Origin: an uncultured Flavobacteriaceae bacterium
GTDB lineage: Bacteria > Bacteroidota > Bacteroidia > Flavobacteriales > Flavobacteriaceae
NCBI GenBank assembly: GCA_947504035.1
Contig: CANNGA010000007.1
Span: 156,992 to 220,991, forward strand
Length of the DNA: 64,000 bases
Reading direction: 5' to 3'
Each line of letters begins with the position of its first letter. Position 1 is the first letter of the stretch. Below the pieces are notes generated by a model. The model saw only the letters and a list, made by a program, of their open reading frames with translations, did not search any database and was not told where the DNA came from. Positions 59,226-64,000 of this stretch are shown here, in pieces. Both the position numbers and the translations under genes were made by a program.

Positions 59226-59606
59226 ATGAGTGAAATATCAATCATAGGTTCTTTAAAAAGAACGTCTATTTTAATATTAGAAAATTTATTCACTACCTTT
59301 TTTAAAGATGTAGAAATAAATAGAATAGAATCTGGAAATGTACTTGTTTGTGATGAAGAACCGTTTTTATTTAGTATTGAACCAGAAGAATATCAAGATG
59401 TAAATGAAACTCAGTTATATGATTTTTACTTTACAGGGAGGTTCTTCGGGGACTTAGTTAGTTGCACAGAGTTGTTAGATAATTTAGTGAAATTATTATC
59501 AATGAATGATGTTACTTATAACTTAGATTTTCAAGAAGAAGATTTAAATGGGGATCCTATTGGCTTGGAGTATAATCTCCAAACCGATAATATTAATTTA
59601 ACGTAA
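59226..59606 (+). CDS. Putative orphan immunity protein
   Basis: A 126-residue acidic cytosolic protein (MSEISIIGSLKRTSILILE ... LEYNLQTDN) without export signal or recognised family. It lies 18 bases after the orphan toxin tail, the same spacing style as the first toxin-immunity pair. It would protect against siblings or relatives that still carry the lost toxin tip. The call rests on position and size. Confidence 0.6.
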   Translation: MSEISIIGSLKRTSILILENLFTTFFKDVEINRIESGNVLVCDEEPFLFSIEPEEYQDVNETQLYDFYFTGRFFGDLVSCTELLDNLVKLLSMNDVTYNLDFQEEDLNGDPIGLEYNLQTDNINLT

Positions 59607-59682
59607 TATCTTTTTTGAATTACATAGCTACTAGGGGCATCGATGATACAGGTTTTAGTATAAATTTTAGAAAAGCTACACT

Positions 59683-59936
59683 ATGTTTAAAACAAAATCA
59701 CTGCTTTTGTTAGTCCTTTTTATAGCAAGTATTTATTTGTTTGTTATGACGATTGGATGAATGATACTTTTGTAGAGACTTCTATTTCATCTAAAAGTAG
59801 AGTATATCGCGCTTTGCTGTATGGGGTTGCACAAACTAAATATGGATATTGGATTGTAAGAGGCTTGCCTTTGGGCTTGGCGTTGTTCTTTTTAAAAGGT
59901 TTTATTAGAAGTATGAGGACTAAAAACGAGGAATAA
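59683..59936 (+). pseudogene. Frameshifted small membrane-protein gene
   Basis: An ATG at 59683 opens MFKTKSLLLLVLFIASIYLFV and then meets a stop. In the next frame, from about 59745, the sequence continues as YDDWMNDTFVETSISSKSR and later GLPLGLALFFLKGFIRS, ending at TAA 59934-59936. One lost base near 59745 explains the break. The joined product would be about 85 residues with two membrane helices. The function is unknown; the gene lies in a module-turnover region and may be a dead accessory gene. Confidence 0.6.
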
Positions 59937-60083
59937 CCCAATAGTACGGACGTGTCGCCGTGCCATACAATATTGTAGCCTTTACAAGATAATAAATTCG
60001 TAGAAGTAATTGTGGAGGAAGAAAAATTCCATAGGTGCTATAGTATATCCACACCACTGCGACGCTAGTGTTAACATGTATTA

Positions 60084-61129
60084 ACCTGAATTCGATCTAA
60101 GGATTCAGAAAAATAGCTCTAATTGTTTTGTATTTTCCGTTTCAAATTTGATAGCTGGTTTCTTTTCTTGAAAAGAATAAGCAATAAGACTAGCCACAAG
60201 ATTAGTAATAAAATTACCAAAGCTTCGATGCCTTGAATGTTCAGCTTGCGCAATGTTTTTTAGTTGATCATTTATGGTTTCTATTACCGATCTTTTTCTT
60301 AACAATATCTTATCCCTCATTGTCATCAGTACATTTTTCATGTTGTTTTTAATACTAGTAACTAAGTGTAATCCCTGATCAAATAATATCGAAGTTAATT
60401 CCTTGGAAATATACCCTTTATCAGCATATAAACTACCAAATATTTTCTTCAAAAAGTTATCTTGTTTCAGAGGTGTTCTATCATCTACATTAGCCTGAGT
60501 AATAATAAAATCAAGGAGTTCACCTTTATCGTTAATGATGATGTGGAGCTTGAAACTATAGAACCATCCCATTGTTGATTTTCCTATAGTAGCGATATCT
60601 TTAAAAACCTTATTATTGTTAATTCTCTTGTTCTTGCATGCTCTGATTGGTGTAGAATCTATAAAAGAAATACCTGTGCACTCTCCCAAACAACAAGTCT
60701 TTAAATACAAGGTTAAAGGCACTAGATGAGATTGCATTAATTCTACAAAACGGTTATAAGAAACGGTCTTAGGAAATTCATTTTGTAATTGCTGTTGTAC
60801 ATATAAAATATAGAAATGTTTGAAAGTCCTTATCCCGCTCAAATGAAACAATACAGTGATAGTAACCACCTCACTTGTAGACATCGTAAATTTTCGATTT
60901 CTGGTCTTTTTACCTGTTGTTACTTGTCTTTTTCGCATAGCAGGCTCATAAACAGCACAAAAATCATCAATAGAACAAAAATCATCAATAGAACAAAATA
61001 TTTCAGTAATTTTATCTTTAGAAATCATAAGCAGAATACATTTAGTTAATTGGAATTCAACACTTTAATTTACTAAATATTCTGCTTTTTCTATACTATA
61101 AAATCAAGTTTCTTACATCGAATTCAGGT
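60084..61129 (-). mobile_element. IS982-family insertion sequence, 1046 bp, intact
   Basis: Inverted repeats ACCTGAATTCGATCTAAG (left) and its near-perfect partner (one mismatch, right) define the ends. A 5-bp target duplication TATTA flanks the element (60079-60083 and 61130-61134). One complete transposase gene lies on the minus strand. The intact duplication and frame mean a recent, undisturbed insertion. Confidence 0.9.
60105..61028 (-). CDS. IS982-family DDE transposase
   Basis: A 307-residue transposase. Asp in GISFIDSTPIRACKNKR, Asp in GSLYADKGYISKEL and Glu in RSVIETINDQLKN are the catalytic triad. SGIRTFKHFYILYV and the C-terminal RHRSFGNF stretch are typical of IS982. The N-terminus carries a perfect 18-base tandem duplication, which repeats SIDDFC twice; it lies outside the catalytic core and need not harm the enzyme. 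Confidence 0.92.
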   Translation of the reverse strand: MISKDKITEIFCSIDDFCSIDDFCAVYEPAMRKRQVTTGKKTRNRKFTMSTSEVVTITVLFHLSGIRTFKHFYILYVQQQLQNEFPKTVSYNRFVELMQSHLVPLTLYLKTCCLGECTGISFIDSTPIRACKNKRINNNKVFKDIATIGKSTMGWFYSFKLHIIINDKGELLDFIITQANVDDRTPLKQDNFLKKIFGSLYADKGYISKELTSILFDQGLHLVTSIKNNMKNVLMTMRDKILLRKRSVIETINDQLKNIAQAEHSRHRSFGNFITNLVASLIAYSFQEKKPAIKFETENTKQLELFF

Positions 61130-61138
61130 TATTAGTGC

Positions 61139-61273
61139 TTTGAACACAGTGTTTTAGGTGTTGGGTATTTTATTTTAAAAACAAGAAACACTACCAGAAC
61201 AGTACAGTACACCATAGAGCAGGATGATGCTTTAAAAACGCATATGTATCTTGCGACTGTTTTAAGAAATTAG
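61139..61273 (+). pseudogene. C-terminal gene scrap next to the IS982 element
   Basis: An open frame without a start reads FEHSVLGVGYFILKTRN, then TTRTVQYTIEQDDALKTH, and ends at TAG 61271-61273. It begins five bases after the right target duplication. The family is not recognised. It is probably the tail of an accessory gene broken before or by the insertion. Confidence 0.4.
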
Positions 61274-61443
61274 TAAAGAATATAAAACATTTAAGGTAAG
61301 GTAAAACCTTAATTTAAATACTAATCATATTAGAAGGTAGTCTATAAAGTAACGTTACTACCTCATATTGCAGGTAATTGAATAGCAAGTAGTGTCTCTC
61401 ATTTTACATTTACTATGTTGTCTATATTCTATTACAATATAAG

Positions 61444-61470
61444 CCGAGGCAATATTTGTCTCGGTTTTTT
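61444..61470 (+). terminator. Rho-independent terminator
   Basis: CCGAGGCAA (61444-61452) pairs with TTGTCTCGG (61456-61464) with one G-T pair, followed by TTTTTT. It lies in the gene-free stretch 61274-61570. That stretch also holds a 12-bp palindrome AGTAACGTTACT (61348-61359). The terminator probably belonged to the broken gene upstream. Confidence 0.75.
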
Positions 61471-61570
61471 AGTTAAAAGGCATGTATCACACTTAAAATA
61501 TAGCCCTATTGAGGTCAATATTTAAATACCTATCTTTAATATCAGTAAATATATTAAATTATGGACATTT

Positions 61571-61903
61571 TCAAAGGTCAAAATCTTCTAGAGTTCTCTG
61601 ATCGATTCCAAACAGACTTGGATTGTAAATCATATTTATCAGAAATAAAATCAAAAACAGCTTATAAATATAGCCGTTGTCCAATTTTTGTTTGATAGAA
61701 AAAGAAAAGTAGTCTTTCAAAATTCTACGAGTATGTACATCAATTATAGAGAACAAATAGGCGTTTTTGCCTACGCTAGGAATCCATACCATCTTAATAT
61801 CCATTTCCAAACATTCCATGGGACGTGAGGTGATTACCTTTCTAAATTTCACAAACTTACGACCAGAACCACTTCTATTTATTCTGTGTTCTAATTTCAG
61901 CAT
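61571..61903 (-). pseudogene. IS3-like transposase (orfB, rve domain) remnant
   Basis: 110 residues of an integrase-core transposase: SRPMECLEMDIKMVWIP and KNAYLFSIIDVHTRRILKDY cover the first and second catalytic segments of the rve fold. The reading then loses homology and ends early, so the second Asp and the Glu are missing. The start at 61903 is inside a larger original frame. The DNA just upstream (in transposase sense) is shared with the repeat block of the lipoprotein cassettes. Confidence 0.6.
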
Positions 61904-62031
61904 GTTTATGAGTGGATTGATGGTTCTAAATTTTCATTTATTTACAAGTGATTGTTATTTTTCATGCAAACGTTTTTAGGTCATAGCTCTACTAAAACAT
62001 ATAAAATTACATGTGTGTAACTGCAAATCAT

Positions 62032-62061
62032 TTGAAGATTATGAAAAATACATTAGCTTTA
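62032..62061 (+). promoter_or_regulatory. Promoter of lipoprotein cassette A
   Basis: TTG (62032-62034), a 19-base spacer and TAGCTTTA (62054-62061), one base off TAnnTTTG. Both elements and the spacing are kept in copy B, which supports function. Confidence 0.6.
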
Positions 62062-62068
62062 TAGTGTA

Positions 62069-62094
62069 AATAACATGCACTAATGCATGTTATT
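62069..62094 (+). other. Leader hairpin of cassette A
   Basis: AATAACATGCA pairs perfectly with TGCATGTTATT across the loop CTAA. It begins 7 bases after the -7 element, so it should be the very 5' end of the transcript. In copy B one pair becomes a G-T wobble, so the structure is conserved while the sequence changes. Confidence 0.6.
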
Positions 62095-62134
62095 CAATTG
62101 TTGTATGTAATTCGAGGTAATGACAAATATCTGA

Positions 62135-62596
62135 ATGAGAAACCTATTTATAATATTTCTAATATTTGGATGTACCAAAGAAAAAGGGTTGCCTATAAAT
62201 CAAAGGGTCGAGAAATTTCAAGTTTCTGAATGCAGAACAGATTGTGGGGTTGATTCTATTGGAGTGCGAACAAGCAAAACAAGGAATGACGATTTAAAAG
62301 TGAAATTAGGATATATCATAAACTGTTCTTGGAAAAAAGGATACTTAAAAGATATTACTGAACGGAATGATACATTGATTGTTAAACTGGACAGACCTCA
62401 TTCTGATAATGGAGAATATCCAATGACCCTTTGTGATTGTTTTATGTATTTTGATTTTGAGATTAAAAATTATAATAAAAAACCAAAAGCAATTCGTGTG
62501 GTTGACTTATTTGAGGGTAATAAATATTGGGATGAAAAAACTCCTATAGAAATAGTTGACGATGTTGATGAGGAAATAATGGGCGAAACCGAATAA
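62135..62596 (+). CDS. Small putative lipoprotein, cassette A
   Basis: A 153-residue protein with a lipoprotein signal (MRNLFIIFLIFGCTKEKG, lipobox Cys at 13). The mature part has a Cys pair (CRTDC), two more Cys (CSW and LCDCF) and charged ends; it may be disulfide-bonded. The family is not recognised. It sits alone between conserved repeat blocks that supply its promoter and terminator, and it shares no clear sequence with the gene in cassette B beyond the signal peptide. Confidence 0.75.
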   Translation: MRNLFIIFLIFGCTKEKGLPINQRVEKFQVSECRTDCGVDSIGVRTSKTRNDDLKVKLGYIINCSWKKGYLKDITERNDTLIVKLDRPHSDNGEYPMTLCDCFMYFDFEIKNYNKKPKAIRVVDLFEGNKYWDEKTPIEIVDDVDEEIMGETE

Positions 62597-62606
62597 AACA
62601 TACACG

Positions 62607-62657
62607 CAATAGCTAAGCATATGGCGTGCCGATAGGCCAACGCTATATGCGGTGTTG
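62607..62657. other. attC-like imperfect hairpin, cassette A
   Basis: Outer CAAT (62607-62610) faces GTTG (62654-62657). Inside, GCATATGGCGTGCC folds back through loop GATA onto GGCCAACGCTATATGC, leaving the extrahelical bases CA and one mismatch. The layout (outer boxes, inner arms, unpaired bases on one strand) recalls integron attC sites, but the outer boxes do not match RYYYAAC/GTTRRRY. Confidence 0.4.
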
Positions 62658-62797
62658 TATTTTATCCACTTAAATAAAAGACGATTTTCAAAGCGTACTT
62701 ATAACCTCAAAATAACATGAGATTTTGAGAGTATTTGTAAGATATCACGCTTCAAAAAGTTCGAACGCTGTCCCTTTGAGGTCACAATTTTAATTAA

Positions 62798-62833
62798 ATC
62801 GCTTTAAACGAGATGTTTGAAGCGTTTTTTTGT
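62798..62833 (+). terminator. Terminator of cassette A
   Basis: CGCTTTAAAC (62800-62809) pairs with GTTTGAAGCG (62815-62824) across loop GAGAT, followed by seven T. The same structure closes cassette B. Confidence 0.85.
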
Positions 62834-62989
62834 TTTTCCTTGATTTTTGTTGTAGCGAGCATGTTAAGAGTGGATTGATGGTTTGAAATTTTCATTTAGT
62901 TACAATTGATTGTTATTCTACATACAAGCGTTTTTAGGTCATAGCTCTATTAAAACACATAAAATTACATGTATGTAACTGTAAATCAT

Positions 62990-63019
62990 TTGAAGATTAT
63001 AAAAAATGCATTAGCTTTA
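62990..63019 (+). promoter_or_regulatory. Promoter of lipoprotein cassette B
   Basis: TTG (62990-62992), a 19-base spacer and TAGCTTTA (63012-63019), identical in both elements to cassette A. Confidence 0.6.
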
Positions 63020-63026
63020 TAGTATA

Positions 63027-63052
63027 AATAACATACACTAATGCATGTTATT
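63027..63052 (+). other. Leader hairpin of cassette B
   Basis: AATAACATACA pairs with TGCATGTTATT across loop CTAA, with one G-T pair in place of the G-C pair of copy A. Confidence 0.55.
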
Positions 63053-63069
63053 CAATTGTTGCCCACAAT

Positions 63070-63732
63070 TTGAAAAAGACACTCTACATATTAATTTTAA
63101 TGATGATTTTCTCTTGCAAAGAGAATAAAAAAAATACTATGGGAATTGATAGTCCAGAAAAATTTACTGAATACGCAAATGAATTACAGAATAAAAAGCA
63201 TCCGATTCTACCAAATAAAATTAGCATTCAATTAAAAAATGAAAATGGAGACAATTTAAAAATGGAAAACATTCTCTGTCATCTAAATATTTATATTGAT
63301 TCTTTGAGTTACTATACTTGTAGTTTTATTCCTAGTAACTCAAATGGAATTGTAAACTTGACAAAAGAGCAAATGATTCAAAACACGGAATTAAAGCACT
63401 ATTTTGATGAAAGAATACCATTGGACAAAACACCAGTTAAATTTGATTTTATGGTTATGGACAATAATCTACTAAATGGAATAATTTCAAGTATGGAAAA
63501 TTACGTGAACATAGATATAGAATCAATTAAATCTGATTTGAAAAGCAGAGGCTTAACCGACGCCCAAATCGCTCTTCAGATTCCAGCGATTGAAGAAAAA
63601 ATGAAATCTGACAAACAACTATCTGAATTCCTAAAGAAAAATAAAAACGCTGAATTGAATTACTCAAATGGAGAAAAGAAAATAACGGATTTTTGGAATA
63701 GCGAATCTGATTATAAATATGAACTGAAATAA
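63070..63732 (+). CDS. Small putative lipoprotein, cassette B
   Basis: A 220-residue protein starting at TTG 63070 (reads MKKTLYILILMMIFSCKEN, lipobox Cys at 16); no ATG gives a signal peptide. The mature part is Lys/Asn-rich, with a carboxypeptidase-regulatory-like beta stretch (KISIQLKNENGDNLKMEN) and a helical end (SRGLTDAQIALQIPAIEEKM). The family is not recognised. The gene is framed by a perfect 10-base inverted repeat: GTTGCCCACA just before it (63058-63067) and TGTGGGCAAC just after it (63737-63746). Confidence 0.75.
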   Translation: MKKTLYILILMMIFSCKENKKNTMGIDSPEKFTEYANELQNKKHPILPNKISIQLKNENGDNLKMENILCHLNIYIDSLSYYTCSFIPSNSNGIVNLTKEQMIQNTELKHYFDERIPLDKTPVKFDFMVMDNNLLNGIISSMENYVNIDIESIKSDLKSRGLTDAQIALQIPAIEEKMKSDKQLSEFLKKNKNAELNYSNGEKKITDFWNSESDYKYELK

Positions 63733-63742
63733 AAACTGTGGG

Positions 63743-63793
63743 CAACTAAGAAGCATATGGCGTGCCGATAGGCCAACGCTGTATGTGCTGTTG
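63743..63793. other. attC-like imperfect hairpin, cassette B
   Basis: Outer CAAC (63743-63746) pairs with GTTG (63790-63793). The inner arm GCATATGGCGTGCC, loop GATA and GGCCAACGCT are identical to copy A, while the last arm differs (GTATGTGC). Confidence 0.4.
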
Positions 63794-63937
63794 TCTTTAT
63801 CCAATTAAATAAAAAACGATTTTCAAAGCGTACTTATAAGCTCAAAACAGCATGAGATTTTGATAGGATTAGAGAAATATCATGCTTCAAAAAGTTCGAA
63901 CTCTGTACCTCGGAGTTGAGGTTACAATTTTAATTAA

Positions 63938-63972
63938 ATCGCTTTAAACGAGATGTTTGAAGCGATTTTTTT
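63938..63972 (+). terminator. Terminator of cassette B
   Basis: CGCTTTAAAC (63940-63949), loop GAGAT and GTTTGAAGCG (63955-63964) followed by ATTTTTTT. The stem gains one T-A pair at its base compared with copy A. Confidence 0.85.
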
Positions 63973-64000
63973 GTTTTACCTTGATTTGTGTTTTTTGTTG

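Larger units (their letters stand above)
61900..62103 (+). repeat. Upstream cassette block, copy A
   Basis: About 204 bases that recur at 62859-63061 with roughly 90% identity by eye and one 1-base gap. The block ends CAATTGTTG, after which the sequences diverge. It holds a promoter, a leader hairpin and, at its left end, a short stretch that in reverse continues the IS3-like transposase reading. Confidence 0.9.
62597..62853 (+). repeat. Downstream cassette block, copy A
   Basis: About 257 bases directly after the cassette A gene that recur after the cassette B gene (63733-64000). They contain an imperfect attC-like hairpin and a terminator. With the following upstream block this makes 472 bases without a coding gene (62597-63069). 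Confidence 0.9.
62859..63061 (+). repeat. Upstream cassette block, copy B
   Basis: The second copy of the 204-base block at 61900-62103. Differences are scattered substitutions, mostly transitions, plus one gap. It ends at the same CAATTGTTG boundary before the next lipoprotein gene. Confidence 0.9.
63733..64000 (+). repeat. Downstream cassette block, copy B (runs to the window edge)
   Basis: The second copy of the block at 62597-62853, with scattered changes and small gaps. The last bases (TTGATTTGTG ... TTTGTTG) correspond to 62840-62853, right where the next upstream block begins in copy A, so a third cassette probably follows outside the window. Confidence 0.85.

Noticed and set aside
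61348..61359. Palindrome AGTAACGTTACT as an operator
   Set aside because: It lies in a gene-free, IS-scarred stretch with no gene it could control, and can also pair with neighbouring bases as a simple hairpin.
61767..61979. A 70-residue plus-strand frame over the IS3-like remnant
   Set aside because: It is antisense to the recognisable transposase reading and partly lies in the repeat block.
61900..64000. The repeat blocks as a CRISPR array
   Set aside because: Units are hundreds of bases long, the intervening parts are genes and no cas genes are present.

Overview
The window is low-GC chromosomal DNA from a marine-type member of the Bacteroidota, most likely family Flavobacteriaceae. The support is a complete flavobacterial-style dcw cluster (mraZ to ftsZ without ddl or murF between), type IX secretion (T9SS) C-terminal sorting domains, SprB-type repeats, a TANFOR-like domain, Bacteroidota promoters of the TTG/TAnnTTTG type and almost no Shine-Dalgarno sequences. 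No rRNA, tRNA or CRISPR array was seen. Genus and species cannot be told from this sequence alone.

Region 1 (1-17.8 kb) is housekeeping: the tail of an S9 peptidase, a POT-family peptide transporter with a large extra domain, two exported thioredoxin-like proteins, a minus-strand run surE - small membrane protein - lpxB - nlpC/p60 - comEC, a tail-specific protease followed by an OppC-like permease, a YiaK-like dehydrogenase, a T9SS cargo protein, two unknown exported proteins, engB and an alpha/beta hydrolase. Region 2 (18.0-33.8 kb) is the division and cell-wall cluster mraZ-rsmH-ftsL-ftsI-murE-mraY-murD-ftsW-murG-murC-ftsQ-ftsA-ftsZ. It is preceded by three period-10 MraZ-type boxes and closed by a strong terminator. 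Six of its thirteen genes appear to start at GTG or TTG.

Region 3 (34.1-57.4 kb) is the most unusual part. A tight run of giant exported proteins (a 1552-residue unknown, an Fn3 protein, a protein with about 17 SprB-like repeats and a T9SS tail, an outer-membrane-barrel-like protein and a lipoprotein) leads to a 1727-residue protein. That protein has a TANFOR-like N-terminus, an Fn3 domain, an embedded metzincin protease (HExxHxxGxxH), a hydrophobic pre-toxin region and a variable C-terminal putative toxin, and is followed at once by a small putative immunity gene. I read this as a surface or secreted polymorphic toxin system with dedicated partners. Downstream lie the signs of toxin-tip turnover: a scrap of a second toxin backbone, an IS1380-type element, an orphan toxin tail and a second putative immunity gene.

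Region 4 (59.6-64 kb) is an accessory junkyard: a frameshifted membrane gene, an intact IS982-type element with a 5-bp target duplication, gene scraps and an IS3-like transposase remnant. It ends in a repeated-cassette locus. Two unrelated small lipoprotein genes sit between near-identical blocks of about 200 bp (promoter plus 5'-leader hairpin) and about 260 bp (imperfect attC-like hairpin plus terminator). The second downstream block runs into the window edge and suggests more cassettes beyond it.
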